A stretch of 64,000 nt of DNA, from assembly GCA_964036045.1 (NCBI GenBank), contig OZ038397.1:22598032-22662031 (forward strand), written 5' to 3'. Position numbers and translations under genes: made by a program. Under the pieces are notes generated by a model. The model made no database searches. It had not been told where the DNA came from and worked only from the letters and a program-made list of their open reading frames with translations. This DNA is from Eutreptiella sp. 'Long Island Sound 2002' (taxonomy: Eukaryota; Euglenozoa; Euglenophyceae; Eutreptiales; Eutreptiaceae). Below, one piece after another: positions 19,801 through 29,648 of the stretch (positions are counted from its first letter, which is position 1; each line of letters starts with the position of its first letter).

Positions 19801-21738
19801 AAGTGGAACCAGGCCAGGGGGAACTACTCCACCTATGAGCAGGAACTGCTCGCGGGTATGCTGGTGCTATCCTCACAAGCACGACTGTTGGGGAGTAACC
19901 CTGTGGTCTGGCTATGCGACCAAGAACCGGTCCGCAGTTTCCAGAAGGGCCCCCCACCTGAGAAGGCCAAGCTACGTCGCTGGTGGACCTACCTCAGTCA
20001 ACTACGGCTGACGGTACACCATATCCAGGGAGTGAAGAACGAGTGTGCTGACTACATCAGCCGCAACAACTTCGACGCCCTGATTGGTGCCCGGTCTGAA
20101 GCGCTGGCTAAGGAAGCGTTCAGCCGTATGGACGTACACCTGGACCTGAACATGACCATGATACGCCCCCTGGATGGACTCCAACAATCGGAGTACCTAC
20201 AGGAGTTTGGGGATATCTACCGGCGCCTGGAGAAACGCCTTGAACCCCTCCTGGTCAACCAAGACCAGTGGAAGCGGGACAAGAGCTACCTCTGGCACGA
20301 GGACCGCATCGTGGTGCCTAGTGACCGAGTCCCAGCGCTGCTGAAGTGGACCCATGAGTCCAGTGGTCATGTGGGTGCTGACCGTACCCTGAGGCTGTTC
20401 AAGCAGTGGTTCCACACTACGTGGACTGACGACCAGCTGCGGAAGACACTCCTGCCTATCGTGGACAAGTGCCCGTGCAGGTCCTGTAAACCAGGGGATA
20501 TCAGGGACAGAGGTCTCTACTCGACCCTGCCCATCCCTCACTGTGCTAACAGTGTTCTATACGTGGACTACACGGAGATGCCGAAGTTCGGGGGCTATGA
20601 CTTCGCCCTCGTGGTAACCTGTGGGTTGACCAGGTTTACCAGGGTGTTCCCATGTACCAAGCACATTACCGGAGAGGAGACTATCAAGATACTCCTGGAG
20701 GAGTGGTTCTGTGTCTATGGGGCGCCCAAGGAGATCAACTCCGATGAGGACGTACGAGTACGCTCAGATACTGGCTGGTACAAGAGGGTCCTGAGGTCCC
20801 TCAATGTCCAGGTGTCTACGGGGATTCCCTACTCTCACACGAGCAACCCCCTATGTGAGCGACAGATTCGTGTCCTGAAGGAGAACGTCAGGATATGGTG
20901 CAAAACTGAACGCACCAGAGACTGGGTGAGACTACTCCCCGTCATATCCTTGATGATGAACTCCCAAGAGAGTTCAGCTACTGGCTACTCGCCACATGAG
21001 CTATTCATGGGGCGCCCGGCGTGGTTCCTACATGCCCCCTATCCAGAGGACACCCATTCTTCTGTGGGTGAGTGGGTCCAAGAGCAACAAGCGAAGGTGG
21101 ACAAGGCCAAGGCTATGCTCCAGAGAGTGAGGGAGCGTCAGTGGAACAAGAAGAACAAGCACCGAGTACCGGCCACCTACCAAGAGGGGGACTGGGTGCT
21201 GGTGCACCACAGCCGACTACCCGCCTGGCCTCGCTCTACCAGCGATGACCCATACTTCGGGCCGTACAAGATTCTATCTGTGGATGGTCACCGTATCACG
21301 GTGCGGTGTTCTCCCCGTCTAGGGGGGACCCTGGTGTGCGCCGCTCAACACCTGAAGCGCTACCATGATCCTGAAGACCTCTGTGGGGAGGAGTGGGAGC
21401 TGAACGACGAGGAAATCGCCGCTCTGGACCTACAAGGGGCTGCCAGCCCTATGGAAGTTGAAGGTGAACTCCCCGACATGAACGCCGAGGAGATGGCTAA
21501 GGAGGGCTTCTACCTGGTGAAGTCTGTCCTACGCCACCGCTATCGCCAGGGTTGGCGCTTCCTCACCCTCTGGGAAGGGTTTGGAGTCGAAGAGGCCACC
21601 TGGGAGCCCTTCTCTGCATTTGTTCTACCTGAGGGACGCCTAAACTCAGTTCTGGTTGACTACTTGTCCCAGAACAACCTTGGTGAGTTGTTGAGGCTCG
21701 CCGAGACGCTTGCCTCCAAGAATAAAGCTAGGGACTGA
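16810..21738 (+). CDS. pol: Pol polyprotein: protease, RT, RNase H, integrase, chromodomain
   Basis: About 1642 codons after the gag stop, same frame. Numbering from 16840: aspartic protease GVLDTGATISIV (about 15-27) with VLGTDFF; a linker of about 450 residues; RT from about 600 with RLVVDYGELNKKTL, FWQVDLTPNAQELLAF, MPFGVANAPALFQELM and the active-site variant HIDDV; RNase H with LVTDASNVGGGG, YEQELLAGMLVL and HHIQGVKNECADYISR; integrase with HHCC zinc finger (HESSGHV...CPCRSC) and D,D,E residues in LYVDYTE, NSDEDVR and LCERQIR; C-terminal chromodomain (FYLVKSVLRHRYRQGWRFL, LWEGFGVEEATWEP). It copies the RNA and integrates the cDNA. Chromodomains direct such elements to particular chromatin. 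All catalytic residues are present and there is no internal stop. Confidence 0.96.
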   Translation, partial: RGRSGGTQDLVFWVRIRLGGREYLGVLDTGATISIVAKKILPCGSLKNTMTTAAIRMGDGHVVHSCGDCEVEVPMGSRTIAHRFYVMDTDAFDFVLGTDFFVQHSQIQSLTLQAPYLLYVDHGSGRESVPLEQSEHTSSYLRLSKEEPSNMMAASKTEDYQLLGEVLDQGLKELGYSREDLSVELFASDKQHVLDLYCSKGKNCSYKFYWPSFGMAYGNPRFSELGKVLTKVALERSRMVLCSPDWGAHGGNEYWRTLLDKLTISSVRLPDEAIYVPLGRKTPIGKPGWGSMLSVVDGSLTTFPWEDLDPTLVQAIQRESDGLALGDLKDRLRPQDAVETTPGGDEYVVTDTNAPNSPCHVPVPDGVSECGLSELPSSIHSDDETEHDAFFVQTAVEEVENAEYVAPLKPLLSMRVEDPVDEELDPRSRLREYVDSKRKLVAKKLCYAKPTRSSWPLKQGRMGDLSQLKEDLEQKITTWQREVDLKLMKSVWGAHVRTPEEDDLSEECVCEPPKACLCCHRPPEMVEQDLLYAYQGLKDATAGEESVEDHLPTSIQGASNLHSDEDMEDKIKVLDPRVQKLIRTYLEVFGELPPPASCDKLVQMDLKLKPEFVGHKIRRRPYPAPKEQADEIERQIQECIDAGLVLEYKDGDYPLHCSPCFLVAKPGSTAKRLVVDYGELNKKTLNHSGSIPNMESTLEKIASCRYKTKMDKRSGFWQVDLTPNAQELLAFITPQGRVFKWKVMPFGVANAPALFQELMNKILSILRRRPKVQELISRGAQMEAHIDDVCLGTNTQEDHLILLGEFFAVCQENHTRLKLEKCEFMQETMQYLGFDVGYGWWTPAASKAKPLMDAKVRHEDPKKGLHDVRSFIGACNFYRRHIKNFTYTSAVLTDLIKKSTTWRWGPQEQQAFDELKDKVANAKCLGVPRAQGEIILVTDASNVGGGGTLFQWQALEKEEFDSAISQWGTEGLNRDGTLKHSYPDDKWVLVPLGHWNWKWNQARGNYSTYEQELLAGMLVLSSQARLLGSNPVVWLCDQEPVRSFQKGPPPEKAKLRRWWTYLSQLRLTVHHIQGVKNECADYISRNNFDALIGARSEALAKEAFSRMDVHLDLNMTMIRPLDGLQQSEYLQEFGDIYRRLEKRLEPLLVNQDQWKRDKSYLWHEDRIVVPSDRVPALLKWTHESSGHVGADRTLRLFKQWFHTTWTDDQLRKTLLPIVDKCPCRSCKPGDIRDRGLYSTLPIPHCANSVLYVDYTEMPKFGGYDFALVVTCGLTRFTRVFPCTKHITGEETIKILLEEWFCVYGAPKEINSDEDVRVRSDTGWYKRVLRSLNVQVSTGIPYSHTSNPLCERQIRVLKENVRIWCKTERTRDWVRLLPVISLMMNSQESSATGYSPHELFMGRPAWFLHAPYPEDTHSSVGEWVQEQQAKVDKAKAMLQRVRERQWNKKNKHRVPATYQEGDWVLVHHSRLPAWPRSTSDDPYFGPYKILSVDGHRITVRCSPRLGGTLVCAAQHLKRYHDPEDLCGEEWELNDEEIAALDLQGAASPMEVEGELPDMNAEEMAKEGFYLVKSVLRHRYRQGWRFLTLWEGFGVEEATWEPFSAFVLPEGRLNSVLVDYLSQNNLGELLRLAETLASKNKARD

Positions 21739-24012
21739 ACCTTACCCTTACCTGCCAAAGCGTATGTGTGAATGTGCTAGTCCTAAGGTCCTGAGAGCAA
21801 GCCGCAGAAGTGGTGTCCTAATTATACCCAAGTCTGCGCCCTTGCTGAACCTGGAGGGTTGGCTTATTGATGCCACGGGGTACGCCCCGGGTCTCCCCTC
21901 CCCTATGCGCCCAATTTCTGTGCTGGCGCAAAACCTTGGGGGAATACCCAGAGTGTTAGTCCAGGTATTGTTTTCCCTACCTACCTGACTACTAAAGGGA
22001 GGGGTGGCCAAAAGCTATGAAGGCATGCAAAACGCCTGTTTGCTATGTGGCCAAAAACACTAACCTAACCCACTGTCACAGCCCACCAACCCAGCTAAAA
22101 TTGCAGGAAAAGGGTGGGACAGTGACACGCCCCCTACAGGTCCTACACACCCTACAGTGGCACCATCCTGGTGGGCGAGCGCTGGGCAACTGGCTCTAGC
22201 CCCCACGCAGGACTACCACGCCTACACGCACACTCTACTTGGCGTTGCGAAGAGGAGGTTCTCGAGGGTCCTAGCGACCCACCTGTGAAATGACAAGAGA
22301 ACACAGCGCTGCTAAGCAACTGTGGCCTCACAGGGGACGCCACAACGCGTTTCCCCTGCAAGGGCTTGGAGGGAAGGAGTGCTCTCGTGTGCAAGGCGCA
22401 GATGTCGATGAAGTCGGACTCCCTGCTCTGCCACAGGCGGAGCGGAGTTCCTTGTTTGTGTGATCTGCGCCCCTGTTTAGCAGGGCATAAAAAAAAATGC
22501 TGCTGCACCACTCACCCTACCTGCCCACCTGTAAAGCAAAGGCAAATGAAAGGGCGTTTGCGGCGGAGGAACCAAGACACACTCCAGGTATTATACCCTT
22601 CTCAGTGTGCCCTATAATACGCTGTCCGCAAACACGCTGCATGGAGCAGCTACCCTTATCAAGCAAGCAAGCGTTAAGGGACTCCTCAGGTTCTCTTAAA
22701 GAACGTACCGAGGAGCCCCTGGGTAGCCTAAACAAGGTTTACCGTGCGCACTTCGCGTGGCCTACCCTTTAATGCGTGTGTGCATGCACGACTATGCACG
22801 ATCACGTGGGCAAACCTGCCCATCTCCACCACGATCTTGACTCCACCAGGGGGTGGCCCCGCCTGGGCGTACCTACCTTACCTACCGCTGGGAAGTGAAG
22901 CAAGGAGAGAGGACAAAAGGGACGCACGCGAAGAACGTTGCTATGCACTTGTGTGTATGACTAATCACCCTGATCTGACCGCTAATCATCTGCAATCTTT
23001 CTAATCAATCCCTCTACCGCGTCCTATCGTGGTTATCGTTGTTAACGCTGCTACACGACTCGTTCACGGAGACACGAGACGAGCAATGTGTATGCGGCAT
23101 GCAAGACGAGCATACCTGTAGTTTATACCTGATTCATTGAAGTCTCTTCAATTGATTTTCGAATTCTTGAATTTTTGAAGCTTCTATTAGTGTGGGTGGA
23201 ATCTGTATGTTTGTTTATTAATGTGTGTCTCGTCATTTTCAAGACTACGTGATACATACGTTTATAATTCCATTATTTTTCCATTTTCCGGCGCTTCGCT
23301 AGGAGCCGCTCCTGCGCGCCACCATTTTGGACGTATGAATTTTTGGATTTAAAAAATCCAAAGATGACTATAATTTCTATAAAAATGTGCTTCTGATGCA
23401 CAATTGGATTCTGCTCAGGTGTGTCGTTTCAGAAAAATTCTACGCCGTCATTTGACGGATTTTGGTGTCGTCGCTTCGTTTTTGCGTGGATTCGTCCATA
23501 ATTCTCCCATTCCTGCCTCTGCAGATACCCACGCGCAGCCTCGCTGAGTAGGCCGTGTTCGGGCCGAAACGCAGGTGCCTGGAGAGACTGAGCAGAACCA
23601 AGACCCCACCAAGGGGCAAATTAATTTCTTTCTCGACTCCCTACGCCCTAAGACAGGTCACAGGTCGCCAGCAGGTTTACGAGAACCCATGCGAGTGTGT
23701 ATAATGTGTCTTGCGTTTGGGTTATGTCGACGCTGCGTCTTGGAGGGAGGGATGCATATGCACATGTTTGGCATGCTCCCAATCTAACCCAACCAAGCCA
23801 CAGGAGCCCCGGCAGCGCCAAGAGCGCTGAGTCTTCTGTAGGAAACTGTACAATCAGAGCAGCAAAAGGGCGCCAGCCATGGTGAGCACCCATTTTTCCA
23901 GTGTGAGGGAGACTGTAGGTATTTTAAAGTAGATGTGGAAACCAAGGAAAGGCCAAGAAAAATTCCCTTTTTCCTAAAATGCGACAGTGGTGGCCACCAC
24001 AGCACAAGGGGG
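21739..24012 (+). other. Long 3' non-coding region of the retrotransposon
   Basis: 2.3 kb between the pol stop and the 3' LTR with no convincing ORF on either strand. It is AT-rich around 23100-23500. It ends at the short polypurine tract AAGGGGG (24006-24012). Such length is unusual for a chromovirus; it may be regulatory or packaging sequence, or acquired DNA. Confidence 0.7.
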
Positions 24013-24811
24013 GAGTAAGAAAAAGTGCTTTTCCATTGCTTTGGGACATACTCTAGTTGTATTAGAGATGCACTGAGCATCCATGCATTTTTATCTTAGT
24101 ATTGGTCCAGCCAAAAGTGGTGAGAACACATTTTGACCTATGGAACCAAACACCCAATCAGGATATGGAGTGGACCCCTTAATCCCCTTTCAATCAGAAG
24201 TAAAACATCTTTTCCTGAGTTGACTGAGCACTGACATACCTAAGGTAGAACCTATGAATTTATCTATGTTTTTCCATGAATACTTATCTGCCCTAGTGGT
24301 ATGCACCCTAGGGGGTTAGGCACCTCTTTTTGAGAGGTCCTGGGTTCAATTCCTGGTCAGCCTAACTAAGTAGGAAGATCCCATGTGACATGGCAGTGAC
24401 CTCATCGCCACATACCATGCCACCTCAGCACATATGGGACCCAAAACAAAGAGTGCACATCTCCTAAGATGGCACTATGGAGAGAGAGTGATCCTGAGGC
24501 AGTTTTCTAACTCTTTTCCCAAAACATTTCAGCTATCTCTGTGAATATGCATTCATTTGTATCCTGAGTTGCAGTTTCTGTGAATATCTAATCATCTTTC
24601 ACTGTTTACACTGCAGCCCTTCATGCTTTGATCCTGAATCACCTTCTCTTTGCATACTGTTGGCTTGGGCTATCCTGGATTGAGTTGGCTTTACTGTATT
24701 TCAACAAACAAAAGCTTTTCATCATCCAAAACCAGCAGCAGGACACCCTATAGCAACAACAAGCAGCAGGAGAAGCAAAAACACAGTGCTGAAAACACTA
24801 TAAACTTTTCT
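24013..24811 (+). repeat. 3' LTR
   Basis: Same sequence as 13411-14209 as far as can be read, including the tRNA-Lys-like block (24288-24362). It is followed by the TAGT duplication at 24812-24815. Confidence 0.93.
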
Positions 24812-24839
24812 TAGTGTACAAATAGTAGCGTTATGCCAT

Positions 24840-25620
24840 TTTCGGAGTGATCCCTCCCGCGGCGCCAAAAAGCGGTAAAATTGACCGATACGGGCATGGT
24901 TATTCGGAAACTAGACACTTTTCCGCATCTTTTGACCCAAAAAACGCCCAAATCCGAGCCGGTGGCGCCAAGTTACCCCATAGGGACTTTAAACAACCTG
25001 CTTAAAAAATCCGACACTTTTGGTCAATTTTTTGGCGAACTCCGGGTAAAGGCGGCCCAAGGGCGCAAAACCTCGGTCAAATTGACCCATACGGGCATGG
25101 TTATTCGGAAACTAGACACTTTTCCGCATCTTTTGACCCAAAAAGCGCCAAAATCCGAACCGGTGGCGCCAAGTTACCCCCTAGGGACTTTAAACAACCT
25201 GCTTAAAAAATCAGACACTTTTTGTCAATTTTTTGGCGAACTCCGGGTAAAGGCGGCCCAAGGGCGCAAAACCTCGGTCAAATTGACCCATACGAGCATG
25301 GTTATTCGGAAACTAGACACTTTTCCGCATCTTTTGACCCAAAAGGCGCCAAAATCCGAACCGGTGGCGCCAAGTTACCCCCTAGGGACTTTAAACAACC
25401 TGCTTAAAAAATCAGACACTTTTTGTCAACTTTTTGGTGAACTCCGGGTAAAGGCGGCCCAAGGGCGCAAAACCTCGGTCAAATTGACCCATACGGGCAT
25501 GGTTATTCGAAAACTAGACACTTTTCCGCATCTTTTGACCCAAAAAGCGCCAAAATCCGAACCGGTGGCGCCAAGTTACCCCCCATGGACTTTTGGAGAC
25601 CTGGTTGGTGCACTATGGTA
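24840..25620 (+). repeat. 201-bp tandem repeat, about 3.8 copies (67 codons per unit)
   Basis: The landmark CGGGCATGGT (CGAGCATGGT in copy 3) recurs at 24891, 25092, 25293 and 25494, an exact 201-bp period. Copies differ at only a few sites. Because 201 is a multiple of three the frame 24881-25624 stays open for 247 codons, repeating VIRKLDTFPHLLTQK, SEPVAPSYP and LNNLLKKSDTF. A diverged copy lies left of the retrotransposon (13200-13406). Whether the repeat is translated is unknown. The open frame has no start context or domain, so satellite DNA is the safer reading. Confidence 0.88.
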
Positions 25621-25746
25621 CTAAAACAACAAAAACACACAAAAACCATCACTTTGACCCATGTGCATGTCCTATGACCATCCGAAACCTATCCGTATGC
25701 ATGCATTAACCTTATTCCACGACATGAGGCGCCCCAAGCTGCCACA

Positions 25747-25783
25747 AAGGCCCCGGGGCTTGCCCGGGGCCTTCACTTTTTTT
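25747..25783 (+). other. GC-rich hairpin followed by T7
   Basis: AAGGCCCCGGG (25747-25757) and CCCGGGGCCTT (25763-25773) form a perfect 11-bp stem with a 5-base loop. CAC and seven T follow. This is the shape of an intrinsic terminator in bacteria or plastids. In nuclear DNA it may simply be a structured repeat end. It lies just beyond the 201-bp array. Confidence 0.6.
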
Positions 25784-25849
25784 AAAAACTTCGAACATAC
25801 CAGGAGCAATTAATATACCTCCTTGCCGGGGGTGGTTCTTTTGGCGCTG

Positions 25850-26035
25850 TCCGAGTTGGTCGTGCGCCAGGCGCCAGCGTCAGATGCGCCGGTTCGAACC
25901 CCTGCACAGAACTGGCCTGCGCCGCGCGCCACCGCCTGGCGACAACTCTCGGCCGCGCCAATTTGTGTCACCAGACCTTTCTGGGAATTTCGTGTCACCA
26001 GGAATTTTTTTCTGGACGATCTGTGTCACCAGAGT
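25850..26035 (+). repeat. tRNA-like B box and repeated GTGTCACCAG hairpins
   Basis: GGTTCGAACCCC near 25890 is a perfect Pol III B-box match, downstream of a GCGCCAGGCGCCAGCG palindromic stretch. GTGTCACCAG then occurs three times (about 25966, 25993 and 26023). The first two are followed by TTTCTGG or TTCTGG, which can pair with CCAG as mini-hairpins. Probably a SINE-type relic. Confidence 0.45.
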
Positions 26036-26039
26036 GGCA

Positions 26040-27540
26040 GCCTTACCCCTTCAATCCAAGGTTGGGATTCTTACCTACTCGGACTAGGCAACGAAGCTAG
26101 GCACTTCGGTCTTACCTACTCGAGGCAGACTTGGCTATGAAGGTAGCCTCCTTGGCTACCTTGTTGTGAACACGCGGTATGCGGTCTATATCGCAAGAGA
26201 GCAGTTCAAGTGTCATGAACGGTTGAGGAGCAGGACGAACATAAGCTCAGCGAAAGGCGAACACATATGTCTTCATGCAGCCAATGGAGTATTGTTTCCA
26301 CTGAAGAGCTTTGCTTGTGCCTACTTTGCGTGATATTCGCCAACCATCCTAGTTCCCCCTTGTTTGTCGTTTTCATAGACTTTTGTTCACACCGATGGGT
26401 GCGCCGAGTTATTTGGCGGGTGCTTTGGTGTGTTTCATCCCATCTATCGTGACGTCGCAACGATGCAAAGAGTCGTGAGCATCCGTCAAGTCGCACGCGT
26501 CGGGCAATGATCATGATGGCACATTGGGAACCAAAAGTGAAACCTTGAACGCTTGTTTGTTCCCCATTGATCGTTGCGTCCGATCTTGCTTTGTTCGTAG
26601 TTCGCCGTCGGATGGTGGTTTTTTGTCGACGGCTGGGTTAGCTTTGGCAAGGAACATGAGGGGAAGTACAAGTTTGTCCTGTGGTTGCCGGGATTATTGG
26701 GCACATTCGCCTTCCTCATGTATGTTCTCTCGGTTGAGTTGTACCTAGCTTCCTGTGCTTCTGTGTGTTCTTGGTGCTAGTCGTATCTTGTAAGTTGCTT
26801 GTCGTCGGTTTCATGCAAGGAAAGTGGATCAACGGCGTGATGACCCTTACGTGTATGCAACGTAGGGTGAATATGACCAAGCCAAGCGAACTCAATCAAA
26901 CGAGCATGTTTGATGAGACGAACGCCAACAATGTGAAGGTATGACGGTAGGCCCTCGCGCGCGCGATGCACCGTTATGCAACCCACCACCTTCTCCGCAC
27001 GAATTCAACAATGTTGTCAATCCAACCCTCATCTTTGTAGAGTTGGTTCTTTTTTTCAATTTTGGTTTCCTTCGCGTCCATTATTGCTGCACTTTGGATC
27101 ACGGTATGCTAAATCAATTCCTCTAAAAAGATGCCTCGAATTATTGTTGCACGGTGAGCATGATATTTGCATATGCATACGCCACCCAAAACCCGTTGGG
27201 GAAACGCTTTCCATCGATGGTTCATTGAATTCGCTTTCGGTGAGATAGAGTGTATCCTTCTTTGTCAATGACCTGTGGTGTTGAGTTGTTTGCACGTGCA
27301 AGTTTTTAGTTCATCTCCCTCCATTCCGCTTGACTGCGAACTTCAGTTTGTGTGCTTGCTCGAGAAATCATCATGAAGTGCCGTTCCAACAAAAGCCATA
27401 ATGCGAGAAATATGCAAGAGTTGTTATTGCCAAGTTTTGTGCTCTTTATCATTTTAATTGCCTGAGTCACCACGATGGTTGTTGCCCGGCCCCTTGAGCG
27501 CAATTCCACTCATCTCGGGCACATCCTCAAGAGCTGAACG
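26040..27540. other. No recognisable gene
   Basis: Only short ORFs on both strands. None has a splice-supported or family-like sequence. The base composition resembles the introns of the kinesin gene, so decayed coding DNA cannot be excluded. Confidence 0.5.
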
Positions 27541-27545
27541 CAATG

Positions 27546-28174
27546 CTAAAGGCTGAGATTCACCGCTATGCGCGCAGCGCCACGTCCCATGTCCCAAACT
27601 TCTTCGTCATATGGCAACACCATGGCTATATCGGTGTCCGGAGTACCGCCACCGCTCTCAGGCATAGCAACGCCCGCATTGGGCAATGTGGGGCCATTAT
27701 TATTATTGACGGGCCCATTAATCAACGCAAAAGCCGTATTGGCACATGCCGCGGACAAGTCACAATCGGGTGCATCAACACCCCAAAGCAACGAAAGTCC
27801 ATAAATAAACGCATTACAGTACGAGGTAAATTGAGATTCTACTAAAGGAACTCTAGTAAGTTCAAATAATCTCTTCAATGCTGCCACAATAGACCAATTG
27901 GAGCCTTTCCAATATACAGCGCCCGCGCCCAGAATAAGCGCCAGCGATTCGTAATGGGCGGCCGAAGGCTCAGTCCAGACCAGTCTTCTGCCTCTCCTTC
28001 CCCTTCTCCTTTTCCCTTGGCATGTTCATTTAAGGGAGTAGTCAGATCAGGCCAGACGGAATCATTGCCGAACAAATAGTCCCAGGTAGGCTCCAAAACA
28101 GCGTCACTAGTGGAAGGATCACGATTGCATAAATCGTGGACAAGCTTCTCCAAAGATGTAAATTGATAAGCCAT
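27546..28174 (-). pseudogene. Unknown protein, reading frame broken by one frameshift
   Basis: From ATG 28174 the minus strand reads MAYQFTSLEKLVHDLC, then EPTWDYLFGNDSVWPDLTTP, into an acidic Lys/Gly/Glu stretch. Near 27990-28020, in a purine run (GGAGAAGGGGAAGGAGAGG), the protein-like sequence moves to another frame. It continues LVWTEPSAAHYESLALIL, IVAALKRLFELTRVPLVESQ, SYCNAFIYGLSLLWGVD and VLPYDEEVWDMGRGAARI to a stop at 27546, about 200 residues in all. Both halves look like real protein. I do not recognise the family. Lying next to a TGACTGAGTC element, it may be a transposon-borne gene. The shift may be a true mutation or a sequencing error in the purine run. Confidence 0.5.
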
Positions 28175-28356
28175 TGTTTCCGCCGGGCTAAGTCTGCTAG
28201 TTCCCCGACACAGGACAGGGGACGAGAGGAAGGCGAGGACGAAGCACAGGACGCCAGTGGGGTCCAGACGCTGTCTCACTGGGGTCCTCGCCGCCTTCGT
28301 CCCAGTCTTCCGCCAGCGGCAACAAAAAGGGTAAGAGGGAAGCACATTCAGAAGAC

Positions 28357-28517
28357 ATAGATCGCACCGGGATTCGAACCGGCGCTCGGTGCCTCCTGGT
28401 GCCTGTTCGGTCACCCTTGACTGAGTCGACTGGGGCGGCACGACTCGTGACTTGACTTGACTGAGTCAAAAAATCGTGACTCGTGACTGACTTGACTGAG
28501 TCAGCCCAACACTGTCA
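28357..28517 (-). repeat. TGACTGAGTC element with tRNA-like core (second locus)
   Basis: On the minus strand it starts CAGTGTTGGGCTGACTCAG, carries the same GACTCGTGACT and TTTTTTGACTCAGTCAAG block as 11645-11745, and ends with GGTTCGAATCCCGGTGCGATC, a tRNA T-arm/B-box match. Same architecture and about the same length as the 11.6-kb copy, so a dispersed family. Confidence 0.65.
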
Positions 28518-29116
28518 CATTCACACTGTCGCAGCTGTTGGTTCCAACTAAATGTCTGGCCAACTTGCCAGTTAATTGGTGTAACAGCGTGTGTCAGTGT
28601 AACACCTTGTGACATTACATTTGCTGTCTCAATACATTTTGATTGATTGCTGATAGGAGTGATATATTTCCAACAGTTCTATTCAAATTCGGAAATTGAT
28701 GCCAGCGTGTTGTTTTTCATGTTTCATGCTTGCTTCTCCCAAGTCCTTCACCCATGTGAATTTCGCTTGAGATCTTTCTTGATTGACTTCAAATGCACCA
28801 ACAAAACGCTTGACGAACCTGAATTTTACACTGACAACGACCACGCCCATTGGGTTGGATTTCTGCACTCCTCTCGTTGCTTGTGGTTGACGGTTGAGTG
28901 TGTACACTCGAAAACACCTACCACGAAAGTAGAGGACAATGGGCATGTAATGCTTACATGATGCTATGCCACTTGACGTGTGTACTAGAATGTGTTATGG
29001 CCTTTGCTCTACGTTGTGCCACTACCACTTGTGATAGCAAATTCGAGTTACCTTATATTGTTATTATTCTTATTATTTACCCTGTCTTTGGCTTGCAGAG
29101 TTTGTCGTTCCACAAT
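28518..29116. other. Upstream region of the ASPM-like gene
   Basis: No coding block recognised. An acceptor-like TTTGGCTTGCAG at 29087-29098 precedes the ASH-domain exon, so a 5' non-coding or short coding exon probably lies here or further left. Confidence 0.4.
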
Positions 29117-29648
29117 ATGACAAGTGGGGACATACCCCAACTTACTCTTTCTCGTTGTGGAGACGAGATCACCTTGGACTTTGGGGTTGTGAAAGTTGGC
29201 TCGTGTCCCACGCTTACATTCAACCTGAAGAATGAGTGTGAACAAGAGCATCCAACTCGAGTCATCGGGTTGCCGAAATTGGAGGAGCGGGGCATTGAAA
29301 TCGGACGTTCCCTCCCGGTGACCGTTTGCCCACAAGGGAGTGCCGAAATACCTATCCGTTGGAGGCCGAAGGAGTCCGGTGTTCTTAAACACTATATTCA
29401 ACTACAAGGTGCATTCGGCAAAGCAAAGGTTGCGTTGCACGGTAAAGCCGAGGGTCCCAAACAAGGCAAAGTCGTGGAATCCACGGTTGCTCGTTACCGT
29501 CGAGAGACAGCCGCTCCAAAACTCGGACGAAGGACCCAACCGTCCCGAGGTTTGCAAGACCGTCCGAGCACTCCTTTCCAACAACGTGATTTAAATGTTC
29601 CCTTTGAAAGGAGAGCGAGCGCGGGCTCAAGCGGCGTGTGTTCACCGG
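29117..29648 (+). CDS. ASPM: ASPM exon 1: ASH domain
   Basis: Possible coding start at ATG 29117; the exon itself starts at 29099 after GGCTTGCAG. Reads TLSRCGDEITLDFGVVKVG, LTFNLKNE, SAEIPIRWRPKESGVLKHYI and KVALHGKAEG, the Ig-like ASH (ASPM-SPD2-Hydin) fold that targets proteins to centrosomes and cilia. A basic low-complexity tail follows, ending in phase 1 before GTATGT. Confidence 0.88.

Larger units (their letters stand above)
13411..24811 (+). mobile_element. Complete Ty3/Metaviridae (chromovirus) LTR retrotransposon, 11.4 kb
   Basis: Copy-and-paste retroelement. It has two long terminal repeats of about 799 bp (13411-14209 and 24013-24811, constant offset 10602), a TAGT target duplication (13407-13410 and 24812-24815), an initiator-Met-type primer site, gag, pol and a short polypurine tract AAGGGGG at 24006-24012. 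Pol order is protease, RT, RNase H, integrase, chromodomain, the Ty3/chromovirus order. Both ORFs are undamaged and the LTRs show no difference by eye, so insertion was recent and the copy may still be active. The LTR ends do not show the usual TG...CA. It lies inside a 201-bp tandem repeat array. Confidence 0.95.

Noticed and set aside
24881-25624. 247-aa protein-coding gene in the 201-bp array
   Set aside because: Not accepted as a gene: no start context, no homologue known to me, and the unit behaves as a tandem repeat; kept as a repeat with a note on the open frame.
28898-29098. Upstream extension of the first ASPM ORF to ATG 28898
   Set aside because: The added residues are Cys/Leu/Ile-rich and unlike ASPM, and a good acceptor (GGCTTGCAG) lies just before the ASH-domain sequence, so this is more likely intron or 5' non-coding DNA.
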